From Lachnospiraceae bacterium UBA7160 (GTDB lineage: Bacteria > Bacillota > Clostridia > Lachnospirales > Lachnospiraceae): a stretch of 34,945 nt of DNA. Shown here piece after piece: positions 26,308 through 34,522 of this stretch; the stretch's first letter is position 1; each line of letters opens with the position of its first letter. The notes beneath the pieces are model-generated. The model saw only the letters and a program-made list of their open reading frames with translations. It searched no databases and had not been told where the DNA came from. Where the stretch lies: positions 6,283-41,227 of the forward strand of contig DKWE01000059.1 of assembly GCA_002491565.1 (NCBI GenBank), in the 5' to 3' direction. The position numbers and the translations under genes are program-made.

Positions 26308-26354
26308 GATAGCTGCCGGTATTGATTTTTCATATGCGGGCAGCTATCTTTTTT
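26308..26354 (+). terminator. Intrinsic terminator of the short unit upstream of cas3
   Basis: GATAGCTGCC (26308-26317) and GGCAGCTATC (26339-26348) form a perfect 10-bp stem followed by T-rich TTTTTTG. It separates the small unit from the cas promoter. Confidence 0.88.
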
Positions 26355-26647
26355 GTTACAGCTAAAAGAGGATTTCATGGTAAACAGGATATTTATGTAA
26401 GGACTGGCCAAAAGCTACAGTTGTCAGCTCGGCCCGATAGTATGTTCGGAAAACTGTAACGACATAGGATTTGATTTAATATAATTAAATAAAGATATTG
26501 ACGTCCCGTGCAGAGAGTGTTAATATAAAGAGCATAAGGCAGAATTTAGACTGCAACCCAGAGTGACATACAGATATCTGCAGAGCAAACAATATCCCGG
26601 GATATAATGTTCTATGCAGGATTTGCAGGAATGAAAAAGGAGAAAAA
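26355..26647 (+). other. Upstream region of the cas operon
   Basis: This 293-nt AT-rich stretch holds the cas promoter and a small stem-loop (TACAGTT at 26416-26422 with AACTGTA at 26452-26458). A second -10-like TATAAT occurs at 26603-26608, close to the cas3 ATG, without a good -35. No ORF of interest was seen. Confidence 0.5.
26498..26526 (+). promoter_or_regulatory. Putative promoter of the cas operon
   Basis: TTGACG (26498-26503) and TAATAT (26521-26526) are 17 nt apart. Transcription would start near 26533, leaving a 5' untranslated region of about 115 nt before cas3. Confidence 0.6.
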
Positions 26648-28867
26648 ATGTACATCGCACACATCAGAGAAGGCACAGGAGAAATCCAGACAGTGAAGGA
26701 ACATAGCGAAGAGACTGCCAGACTGTGCAAAGAATACTCAATTCCAAGATTAAAAGATATCACATATGCTATTGGAATGCTTCACGACGTGGGAAAGCTG
26801 CAGAGGAGCTTCCAGTATAGGATTTCAGGCGGAAATATTCGCGTAGAACATTCTACATGTGGAGCCCTGGCAGCAAAAGAGTTATATCCGGGACCTGTTG
26901 GATTGCTCATGGAGTATTGTATTGCAGGCCATCACAGTGGACTGCCGGATGGCGGATATCCCGGGGATACAGAGGACCAGTCTACACTCTGCGGAAGATT
27001 AAAGCGCCGGTTTGAGGACTTTAGCGCCTATAAAGAGGAACTTGAACTCCCAAAGATCAATGTCAAAGAAGTGACGGATTTATTGGCTGCGGATTGTGAT
27101 AGAAGTGTGGAAATCCTGGTGGATAAGTTCGCTTTTTTGACCAGGTATGCGTTTTCCTGTCTTGTGGATGCTGATTCGGCTGACACGGCACGATTTTGTA
27201 ATGGTGAGACGCCAGAACCTTTAACAGCGGATTTTGGAGTCTGCCTTCAAAAGGTGAATGAAAAGCTTGCATCGTTTGTGTGTACAACATCTCTGCAAAA
27301 AACCCGCTCCCTGTTACAGAGACAGGTGTTTGATAAAGCAGACGCGGATGGAGAGATTTTTCTCATGAATATGCCTACCGGAAGCGGCAAAACATTGTGT
27401 TCTGTGAAATTTGCACTGGAGAGGATGAACCGCAAGGGGGATAAGAAACGGATTATCTATGTGATCCCTTATAATAGCATTATCGATCAGACCGTGTGTG
27501 TATTGGAAGAGCTATTTGGAAAGGATGCGCCAATTCTGCGTCACCAGTCGACCTTTTCCTATGATGAGATCAGTGATGCAAAGGGCTATGAGAAAGACGA
27601 TGCAGAGGCATATCGCAAGGCGGCAAAAAGTGCGACAGAGAATTGGGACGTTTCGTCTATTATCGTCACCACGGCGGTTCAGTTTTTTGAATCCATCTAT
27701 GGAAATAAGCGGGGGAAGCTGAGAAAAGTACACAATATGGCGGACAGTATTCTGATATTTGACGAAGCGCATCTGATGCCGCTGGAATATCTTCAGCCAT
27801 GCCTGCGTGCAATCGCGTACATCACAAAGTATTTAAACAGCGAAGCCGTGTTCCTGACTGCGACGATGCCTGATTTCCCGAAGTTGCTCCGTCAGTATGC
27901 GTTGAAAAGCAGCAGAATTGTGGAGTTGATCGAGGACACTTCTGACTTTTCAAAGTTTCGGAAATGTACATATCAGGTTCTGGGAAAACAAAGCTCTGAA
28001 GCGATTCTGGAGAAGGCGATGAACGGTCCTTCTTCTTTGATTATCGTAAATAAAAAGGCTTCTGCAAGAAGGCTGTATAAAGCATGCAGCGGGAAAAAAT
28101 ATCATTTGTCTACCTACATGACTGCATATGACCGTGAAAGAAAGCTTCGGGAGATCATTGGAGAGTTGAAACAGCTGGAGAAGGATTATCCAGGGTATGT
28201 GGGAGTACCGGCTGACCGAAGAATTACGATTATATCTACGTCCCTGATTGAAGCAGGTGTGGATCTGGACTTGTTTGCTGTGTTTCGGGAGTTATCCGGC
28301 CTGGACAGTATTTTGCAGGCGGGAGGAAGGTGTAACCGGGAAGGCAGACGGAGCGAGGCAGAAGTATATGTATTTGAATTTGATGATGAAAATAAGACAA
28401 AGCAGGAAATAAAAAGTAATATTACTGCAGGCTTATTGGAAAAATATGAGGATATTTCATGTCCGCAGAGCATCAGAGAATACTATGACCGCCTGCTGTC
28501 TGTCAGCAAGGACTGCATAGAAATGCATACAATCACTCAAAAGTGCAGCGATTTTGCGGACATTCCCTTCGCAGAATATGCAAAGGAGTTTGAACTGATT
28601 GATTCTCGTACCGTTTCTCTGGTCATTCCGAGAGATGAGCAAAGCAGATCACTGATCGAGAGCCTGAAATATACGGGGGCGAGGGTTGGCGTTTCGCGAA
28701 AACTTCAGAAGTATGCATGTGCTATTTCACCCAGCGAACTGGATGAATTGCTCCGCCAGCATGTGGTCGATGATTTTGGGACGGGGATCCTGTGCCTTAC
28801 AAACGAGGATTATTATAATAAAGAGACGGGAATTCAATTTGAAGCAAGGGATTATATTATAGGCTAG
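26648..28867 (+). CDS. cas3: Type I-C CRISPR nuclease/helicase Cas3
   Basis: Effector recruited by Cascade to unwind and degrade target DNA, 739 aa. The N-terminal HD nuclease domain has His19, His46-Asp47 (MLHDVGK), His68 and His95-His96 (GHHSG) as metal ligands. The helicase has Walker A MPTGSGKT (Lys248), DEAH at 372-375 (LIFDEAHLMP), SLIEAGVDLD, and motif VI QAGGRCNREGR. HD and helicase are fused in one chain, as usual for type I-C. The ATG at 26648 follows AAGGAG. First gene of the cas operon; cas5c begins 17 nt after its stop. Confidence 0.95.
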   Translation: MYIAHIREGTGEIQTVKEHSEETARLCKEYSIPRLKDITYAIGMLHDVGKLQRSFQYRISGGNIRVEHSTCGALAAKELYPGPVGLLMEYCIAGHHSGLPDGGYPGDTEDQSTLCGRLKRRFEDFSAYKEELELPKINVKEVTDLLAADCDRSVEILVDKFAFLTRYAFSCLVDADSADTARFCNGETPEPLTADFGVCLQKVNEKLASFVCTTSLQKTRSLLQRQVFDKADADGEIFLMNMPTGSGKTLCSVKFALERMNRKGDKKRIIYVIPYNSIIDQTVCVLEELFGKDAPILRHQSTFSYDEISDAKGYEKDDAEAYRKAAKSATENWDVSSIIVTTAVQFFESIYGNKRGKLRKVHNMADSILIFDEAHLMPLEYLQPCLRAIAYITKYLNSEAVFLTATMPDFPKLLRQYALKSSRIVELIEDTSDFSKFRKCTYQVLGKQSSEAILEKAMNGPSSLIIVNKKASARRLYKACSGKKYHLSTYMTAYDRERKLREIIGELKQLEKDYPGYVGVPADRRITIISTSLIEAGVDLDLFAVFRELSGLDSILQAGGRCNREGRRSEAEVYVFEFDDENKTKQEIKSNITAGLLEKYEDISCPQSIREYYDRLLSVSKDCIEMHTITQKCSDFADIPFAEYAKEFELIDSRTVSLVIPRDEQSRSLIESLKYTGARVGVSRKLQKYACAISPSELDELLRQHVVDDFGTGILCLTNEDYYNKETGIQFEARDYIIG

Positions 28868-28884
28868 AGAGAGGAGGAAGGAGT

Positions 28885-29613
28885 ATGAGCTATGGCTTCA
28901 AAATCATGATAGAAGGAGATTATGCATGCTTTACAAGACCGGAGCTCAAAGTAGAAAGAGTCAGCTATGATGTCCCTACGCCAGGAGCGTTGGAAGGAAT
29001 GCTGAAAAGTGTATACTGGAAGCCGGCAATCCGATATGTGATTGATAAGATCATCGTATTTCATGAGATTGATTTTGCCAATATCCGAAGAAATGAAGTG
29101 AAGGACAAAGTCTTGTATAGCGCGGTAAAAAGCCAGATGAGCGGGAAGAGCGCGGATCCTTGTATTTACGTAGCAGAGAGCCGGAGCCAGAGGGCATCCA
29201 TGGTATTAAAGAATGTAAAATACGGGGTAGAGTTTCATTTTGAACTGACGGGCCTGAAAAGTGGGGAGGAGGAGGATGCGGAAAACAAGCATTTCAATAT
29301 CATCAAGCGAAGACTGGAAAAAGGACAGTGCTTCCGGACACCCTGTCTGGGCTGCAGTGAATTTCCCGTAAAGAGGATGGAACTGGTAGATCATTTTGAT
29401 GAGAGCCTGATCAGCCGTGCCATCCTGGACAGGGGGGATGTGGATCTTGGATTTATGAGCTATAAGGTTGCTTTTGCTGACCAGGGTATCCCATTGAATC
29501 AGGATTGGGAGAATCCAAGGTTTTCAGATAAGGCTTCTACTATTTACTACAGACCGCATATGGTAAATGGCGTAATTGATGTGAGAAAATACAGGGAGGA
29601 GCTAAGATGCTGA
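28885..29613 (+). CDS. cas5c: Cas5c (Cas5d) crRNA-processing endonuclease and Cascade subunit
   Basis: In type I-C this subunit replaces Cas6: it cuts pre-crRNA at the base of the repeat hairpin and stays bound to the 5' handle. The protein is 242 aa, near the usual length. An RRM-like fold is suggested by GFKIMIEGDYACFTRPELKVERVSYDVPTPGALEGML, and Tyr44 in SVYWKP matches the position of the family's catalytic tyrosine. A good AGGAGGAAGGAG precedes the ATG. The gene overlaps cas8c by 7 nt. Confidence 0.93.
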   Translation: MSYGFKIMIEGDYACFTRPELKVERVSYDVPTPGALEGMLKSVYWKPAIRYVIDKIIVFHEIDFANIRRNEVKDKVLYSAVKSQMSGKSADPCIYVAESRSQRASMVLKNVKYGVEFHFELTGLKSGEEEDAENKHFNIIKRRLEKGQCFRTPCLGCSEFPVKRMELVDHFDESLISRAILDRGDVDLGFMSYKVAFADQGIPLNQDWENPRFSDKASTIYYRPHMVNGVIDVRKYREELRC

Positions 29614-31421
29614 TTCAGGCGCTATGTGATTATTATGATATTCTGGCAAAGGACGAAGAGATTCTCCCCGATGGATACTCGAAGGTAAACATCCATTATC
29701 TTGTCTGTCTGACTGCGGAAGGGAAAATCGATCAGATCGTTGCTTATCAGGTAAAAGTGGTAAGTAAGTCAGCGAACGGGAAAATAAAAGAAAAATGGCT
29801 CCCGAAGGTGGAAGAAATGCCACAGCGGACAGAAAAGCCGGGCATTGACAGCAATATAATCGAACACAGGCCGCTGTACATTTTTGGACTGAATTTAGAC
29901 AAAGGAACGCTGACACCCGATGACCGAACAGGCAAGGCGCGAAAGTCCCATGAGGCTTTTGTGACGGCAAATTTAGAGTTTTTGGAGGGAATAGACTCGC
30001 CTGTGGTAAACGCGTATCGGAATTTTCTGAAAACTTGGGAACCAGAAAAGGAAACGGAAAACAAACAGTTGTTGAGCCTGGAAAAGGATTATGGAAAATC
30101 CGGATTTGCTTTCTGCCTGACCGGATATCCGGACAAGCTGTTACATAAAGACACACAGGTGATACAGCGTTGGGAGCAGCTGTATTTTTCCGGATCATCA
30201 GACAAAGTGGTAGGATATGTGTCACAGTGTGCGGTTACAGGAGAAAAAGGGGAGATTGCGCGGATCCACAGTAAAATCAAAGGGGTCTACGGAGGACTGG
30301 CAACTGGCTCTGTGCTGATCGGGTTTAATAACCCATCTGAAAATTCTTACGGAAATGAGCAGTCTTACAACAGCAATATTTCACAGCAGGCTATGAAAAA
30401 ATATACGGAGGCGTTGAATTATCTGCTGAGTGGCAATAAGCACAAGCTGTTGCTGGATGACGTGACGATTGTATTTTGGGCGTCGGATACCGGAGAAGTA
30501 TGTGAAGATCTGTTTACGGCATTACTTTGCGGACAGTCTGATAAAATAACCGCAGAAAAGACAGAAGGAATGTTGAGAGCACTGTGGAAGGATGGAATGC
30601 AGGGTAATATCACTGTGGCAAGGCTGCAGTTTCCGGAACTGTTTGATCCGGATGTAGATTTTTTTATGTTGGGCTTAAAGCCAAATTCATCCAGGCTTTC
30701 TGTGAAATTCCTCTACAGGAAAAAATTTGCTGATATACTTTGGAATATAGCAAGATTTCAGAAGGATATGCAGATATCTGAGGAGATAAAGCCAGTTTCA
30801 TTTTCGAGGCTCAAAGAGGAACTGCGTATTCCCAAGAGCACATCTGATAAGGTAAATCCGGCCTTGATGGCGAAGGTATTTGAAGCGGCAGTGTATGGAA
30901 AGCTGTTCCCGGTATCGTTGTTGGAGACAACCGTCCGGAGAGTGAAAACAGACCGGGATAAGGATATCAACAGAATAAGAGCAGGAATGATAAAGGCCTG
31001 CATCAACAGAAATAGTGGCAAGGAGGAGATCGGAGTGGCACTGGACAAGGAAAATAACGGACAAGCGTATTTATGTGGAAGATTGTTTGCCGTTTTAGAA
31101 AATCTGCAGAGAGAGGCGGCATCATCAAAGCTGAACAGGACGATTAAAGACGCGTATTTTGCATCAGCAGCTTCCAAACCGGCATTGGTTTTTCCGAAAT
31201 TGATGAAACTGGCGCAGTATCATCTGAATAAGGTAAAGCGTCCTGTGTTTTACAACAAACTGTTGGGAGAGATCATGGATCAGCTCAATGGAGAATTCCC
31301 TGAGAGTCTGCTGCTTCAGGATCAAGGACGTTTTGTTATAGGATACTATCAGCAGTATCAGGATTTTTTTAGGAGCAGCGTGAAAACCGAAAATAAAGAA
31401 AATGAAACGGAGGACAAGTAA
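29607..31421 (+). CDS. cas8c: Cas8c (Csd1) large Cascade subunit
   Basis: Large subunit of type I-C Cascade, which reads the PAM and recruits Cas3, 604 aa. It is recognised by the Csd1-like N-terminus (ALCDYYDILAKDE) and features such as GVYGGLATGSVLIGFNNPSENSYGNEQSYNSNISQQA; the gene order also fits. The C-terminal helical part, from about residue 477, is equivalent to the small subunit Cas11 and probably is also made separately (see the entry at 31035). The start overlaps cas5c by 7 nt; cas7c begins 1 nt after the stop. Confidence 0.94.
   Translation: MLIQALCDYYDILAKDEEILPDGYSKVNIHYLVCLTAEGKIDQIVAYQVKVVSKSANGKIKEKWLPKVEEMPQRTEKPGIDSNIIEHRPLYIFGLNLDKGTLTPDDRTGKARKSHEAFVTANLEFLEGIDSPVVNAYRNFLKTWEPEKETENKQLLSLEKDYGKSGFAFCLTGYPDKLLHKDTQVIQRWEQLYFSGSSDKVVGYVSQCAVTGEKGEIARIHSKIKGVYGGLATGSVLIGFNNPSENSYGNEQSYNSNISQQAMKKYTEALNYLLSGNKHKLLLDDVTIVFWASDTGEVCEDLFTALLCGQSDKITAEKTEGMLRALWKDGMQGNITVARLQFPELFDPDVDFFMLGLKPNSSRLSVKFLYRKKFADILWNIARFQKDMQISEEIKPVSFSRLKEELRIPKSTSDKVNPALMAKVFEAAVYGKLFPVSLLETTVRRVKTDRDKDINRIRAGMIKACINRNSGKEEIGVALDKENNGQAYLCGRLFAVLENLQREAASSKLNRTIKDAYFASAASKPALVFPKLMKLAQYHLNKVKRPVFYNKLLGEIMDQLNGEFPESLLLQDQGRFVIGYYQQYQDFFRSSVKTENKENETEDK
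31035..31421 (+). CDS. cas11c: Cas11c small Cascade subunit, from an internal start in cas8c
   Basis: An in-frame GTG at 31035 inside cas8c is preceded by a perfect AAGGAGGAG (31020-31028) at 8-nt spacing. Translation from it gives a 128-aa protein starting (M)ALDKENNGQAYLCGRLFAVLE and sharing the Cas8c stop. Type I-C systems are known to make Cas11 from such a site in the 3' third of cas8c, and the size fits. Two Cas11 copies sit along the belly of the complex and stabilise the displaced DNA strand. The alternative ATG at 30987 (GMIKAC) has a much weaker ribosome site. Confidence 0.8.
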   Translation: MALDKENNGQAYLCGRLFAVLENLQREAASSKLNRTIKDAYFASAASKPALVFPKLMKLAQYHLNKVKRPVFYNKLLGEIMDQLNGEFPESLLLQDQGRFVIGYYQQYQDFFRSSVKTENKENETEDK

Positions 31422-31422
31422 A

Positions 31423-32283
31423 ATGGCAATTAAGAACAGGTATGATTTTGTGATGCTTTTTGATGTGGAAAACGGGAATCCAAACGGTGATCCGGATGCA
31501 GGAAATTCTCCCCGTGTAGATGCTGAAACGAACTATGGGTATATCACGGATGTATGTCTGAAAAGAAAAATCCGGAATTTTGTTGAACTTTATAAGGAAG
31601 GAGAAGAAGGCTATAACATTTTGATAAAGCCGGACCGCTATCTGAACGCGAAGTTCACAGAGGCGTATGATAAGGAAGGGCTGAAGACAGGAAATAAAGG
31701 AAAAAATGCAAATGATGTGCGGGTGGCGCGCGACTATATGTGCAGAAACTATTTTGATGTAAGAGCGTTTGGAGCGGTGATGTCGACAGGGGATGATCCG
31801 TGCGGTATTGTCAGAGGTCCCGTACAGATCAATTTCGCCAGAAGCCTTTCTCCGATCAGTATTCAGGACGTCTCTATTACGCGTCAGGCACGCACTACAG
31901 AGGCGAGAACAGAAACAGGAGAGACAGAAATGGGAAGAAAGAGTATTATTCCATATGCTCTTTACCGCGCGGAAGGGTATGTATCGGCAGCACTTGCAGA
32001 TAAAGTAACTGGGCTGTCGGAAGAGGATCTGGAGCTCTTGTGGACTGCGATTATAAATATGTTTGAGAACGACCACAGTGCGGCAAGAGGAAAGATGTGC
32101 ATGAGGAAGCTGTTTGTATTCAAACATGACAGCGCGCTGGGCAACAGCCCTTCTCATCTCTTGTTTGATAAAATTCAGGTAGAATTAAAAAATGCAGAAG
32201 AGCCTCCGCGCAGGTTTGAGGATTACCAGATCATTGTGGAATCAGAGATGCCTGAGGGCGTCACATTCATTGAAAAATTATGA
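31423..32283 (+). CDS. cas7c: Cas7c (Csd2) Cascade backbone subunit
   Basis: Multi-copy subunit that coats the crRNA spacer, 286 aa. The N-terminal FVMLFDVENGNPNGDPDAGNSPR, with its NPNGDPD, is the hallmark of Csd2/Cas7c, and DVRAFGAVMS and GPVQINFARS are also typical. I chose the ATG at 31423 because GGAGG (31409-31413) lies 9 nt before it; an in-frame ATG at 31402 lies within the end of cas8c. The stop overlaps cas4 by 4 nt (ATGA). Confidence 0.95.
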   Translation: MAIKNRYDFVMLFDVENGNPNGDPDAGNSPRVDAETNYGYITDVCLKRKIRNFVELYKEGEEGYNILIKPDRYLNAKFTEAYDKEGLKTGNKGKNANDVRVARDYMCRNYFDVRAFGAVMSTGDDPCGIVRGPVQINFARSLSPISIQDVSITRQARTTEARTETGETEMGRKSIIPYALYRAEGYVSAALADKVTGLSEEDLELLWTAIINMFENDHSAARGKMCMRKLFVFKHDSALGNSPSHLLFDKIQVELKNAEEPPRRFEDYQIIVESEMPEGVTFIEKL

Positions 32284-32957
32284 GCATGGAAGTAGCGATT
32301 CGTTCGATTCAGCATTATATGTACTGTCCGCATCGTTGGGGCCTGCTGGAAATTGATAAAGCATGGGCGGAGAATGCGTTTGTAACAAAAGCGAATCTTA
32401 TGCATGACCGTGTACACGATCCTGAAAGATCTTACGTATCAAAGGGGAAAAAGGTATATACATCCGTACCGGTGTATCATGATTTACCAGAATATAATCT
32501 GTATGGCGTTACAGACTGTCTTGAACTGACAAGAGATTCTATGGGTGTTTCCATAAACGGGAGCGCGGAAAAGTATCGTATTTGCATCGTAGAGTATAAG
32601 CCGACAAAACCGAAAGACAACAAATATCATGAAGAGGATCTTATGCAGGTTTTTGCACAAAAATTGTGTGTGGATTATGTGTTTGGAAGTGATTGCGAAG
32701 GCGTTCTATACTACGCGGATGTAAAAAAGCGAGTCGCGCTTCCATTGAAAGAGAATTTTGAAATGTGCGATCAGCAATTAAGACAATTGCTGAAGGAAAT
32801 GCGCAGAAATCTGGAACAAGGTGTAATTCCGCCTATCAGAAAGGGACAGAAATGCAGCGGATGCTCCATGAAAGATTTGTGTATGCCGTCAATAAAGAAA
32901 CCAAAAGACATCCTGGATGAAATCAGGAAGATTCAGGAGGCAGAAGAGTGCCTGTAG
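32280..32957 (+). CDS. cas4: Cas4 iron-sulfur nuclease for spacer acquisition
   Basis: RecB-like exonuclease that trims prespacers and checks the PAM with Cas1-Cas2, 225 aa. Four cysteines for a 4Fe-4S cluster are visible: Cys16 (YCPHRW), Cys192, Cys195 and Cys201 (CSGCSMKDLC). The nuclease core has Asp79 and the Glu105-x-Lys107 pair in VEYKPTKPKD. The gene starts within the cas7c stop (ATGA); an ATG two codons on is also possible. It is placed before cas1, as is usual for type I-C. Confidence 0.95.
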   Translation: MSMEVAIRSIQHYMYCPHRWGLLEIDKAWAENAFVTKANLMHDRVHDPERSYVSKGKKVYTSVPVYHDLPEYNLYGVTDCLELTRDSMGVSINGSAEKYRICIVEYKPTKPKDNKYHEEDLMQVFAQKLCVDYVFGSDCEGVLYYADVKKRVALPLKENFEMCDQQLRQLLKEMRRNLEQGVIPPIRKGQKCSGCSMKDLCMPSIKKPKDILDEIRKIQEAEECL

Positions 32958-32976
32958 AATTGAATGAGGAATAGCA

Positions 32977-33999
32977 ATGAGAAAGCTTTTAAATACAGTT
33001 TATATTACAAATGAATTGGCATACCTTACTCTAGACGGGGAAAACCTTGTATGTAAGATTGACGGAGAAATAAAGTTGAGAATTCCCTTTGAGAACATTG
33101 AAAATATTGTCTGCTTCAATTATGTGGGCTGTTCTCCTGCCCTGATGGGAAAATGTGTAGGAAAGACAATACCAATCAATTTTATTTCTCCACAGGGTAG
33201 ATTTTTAGCAAAGGTTTGCGGGGAAACGAAAGGGAATGTTTTTCTGCGGGTAAGCCAGATCGATAAATTCAGAGAATGTGGGTTGGAACTTGCGATTCAT
33301 ACCATGGCTGCTAAGTTCAGTAATACACGACAGCTTATCCGGAGAACGCTTCATGATAATGCTGATCTGAGAAAAGATGAACAGATTAGTAAGGTTATGG
33401 AAGTTCTTAATTCCGGGATTGCTAAAGTGGCGGAAGCGGAAACAATAGAAGAAGTTATGGGTATAGAGGGAAACTGCGCACAAAATTATTTTTCGGTGTT
33501 TGATAAGCTGATTACAAATCAAAAGGTACCATTTTCTTTTGAATTTCGCACGAAAAGGCCCCCTCTTGATCCGGTAAATGCAGTATTGTCTTTTGTGTAT
33601 ACATTGCTGACCAGTGAGTATGCGGCGGCATTGGAAACGGTAGGCTTGGATAGCTATATCGGATTTTGCCATGCGCTGCGAAGCGGAAGAAGTTCGCTTG
33701 CTTGCGACTTGGTAGAAGAGGCTCGCTGCATTGCAGAGCGATTTGTAATTACTCTTTTGAATCTGCAAGTGATAGGTGAAAAAGATTTCGAAAAGCAGAT
33801 ATCAGGGGCTGTCTGGCTGAATGAAGAAGGACGAAAAAAGGTTTTGGCTCGCTGGCAGGAAAAAAAGCGGTCTGATATGGTACACCCGTACCTAAAGCAA
33901 AAAATACCGTTGGGGCTGCTTCCGTATGTGCAAAGCAATCTTCTTGCAAAATATGTAAGAGGAGAAATGGAAAGCTATCCGCCGTTTTTATTAAAGTAG
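32977..33999 (+). CDS. cas1: Cas1 spacer integrase
   Basis: Integrase that joins new spacers to the leader end of the array, 340 aa. Metal ligands: Glu164 in GIEGNCAQNYF, His232 in GFCHALRSGRSSLACDL and Asp244 in the same block. The ATG at 32977 follows GAGGAAT. It belongs to the I-C type by context, and forms a complex with Cas2. Confidence 0.96.
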   Translation: MRKLLNTVYITNELAYLTLDGENLVCKIDGEIKLRIPFENIENIVCFNYVGCSPALMGKCVGKTIPINFISPQGRFLAKVCGETKGNVFLRVSQIDKFRECGLELAIHTMAAKFSNTRQLIRRTLHDNADLRKDEQISKVMEVLNSGIAKVAEAETIEEVMGIEGNCAQNYFSVFDKLITNQKVPFSFEFRTKRPPLDPVNAVLSFVYTLLTSEYAAALETVGLDSYIGFCHALRSGRSSLACDLVEEARCIAERFVITLLNLQVIGEKDFEKQISGAVWLNEEGRKKVLARWQEKKRSDMVHPYLKQKIPLGLLPYVQSNLLAKYVRGEMESYPPFLLK

Positions 34000-34009
34000 G
34001 TGATCTCGT

Positions 34010-34300
34010 ATGATGGTATTGATCAGTTATGATGTAAGTACAATGAGTGGTGCAGGAAAAACTCGTTTGCGCAGAGTTGCCAAGGAATGTCAAAATCATG
34101 CCCAGCGGGTTCAAAATTCGGTGTTTGAAGCGGATTTGGATTATTCATCATTTCTAAAGCTGAAAGACAGGCTGTGCAAATTGATAGATCCAAATGAAGA
34201 CAGCTTACGCTTTTATTACCTGGGAAATAACTGGGAAAAGCGTATCGAGCACGTTGGAGCCAAAAAAACATATAATCCGGAAGGAGTGATTATTGTATAA
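34010..34300 (+). CDS. cas2: Cas2 spacer-acquisition subunit
   Basis: Ferredoxin-fold partner of Cas1, 96 aa, the usual length. The beta1 strand MMVLISYDVS carries the conserved Asp8, followed by RLRRVAKECQNHAQRVQNSVFEADL. Two ATGs occur in tandem at 34010; AGGTGAT precedes them. Ten nt separate it from cas1. Last cas gene before the leader. Confidence 0.95.
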   Translation: MMVLISYDVSTMSGAGKTRLRRVAKECQNHAQRVQNSVFEADLDYSSFLKLKDRLCKLIDPNEDSLRFYYLGNNWEKRIEHVGAKKTYNPEGVIIV

Positions 34301-34522
34301 CCTTTTTGTAAAGTACGTGTAGACAACAGGAAGGATTAGAGAAGAAGTATACATAGACTGTTCGAAAAGAGAAATAGGCGAAGGGGTAGCAACTTGAAAA
34401 AGGCTGCAAGGTTCGCCTGAAAAAAGGGTAGTTTTTTGCTCAAAAGCGTATTGCTAAGAGCAAAATAAAGTCCGCTTCCGCGTATTTAGTGACCGTAATA
34501 GCGAAAAACACAAAATGTTGCG
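34301..34522 (+). promoter_or_regulatory. CRISPR leader
   Basis: This 222-nt AT-rich stretch lies between cas2 and the first repeat and should contain the array promoter and the Cas1-Cas2 docking signals. Two stem-loops are visible: AGGCGAA (34376-34382) with TTCGCCT (34412-34418), with inner pairing of AACTTG and CAAGGTT; and TTTTGCTC (34434-34441) with GAGCAAAA (34458-34465). The first, followed 14 nt later by T6, may also act as terminator of the cas operon. I cannot place a clear array promoter. Confidence 0.65.

Noticed and set aside
26382..26405. Seven-codon ORF after the terminator upstream of the cas genes
   Set aside because: AGAGGA precedes it, but seven codons with no other support are within chance.
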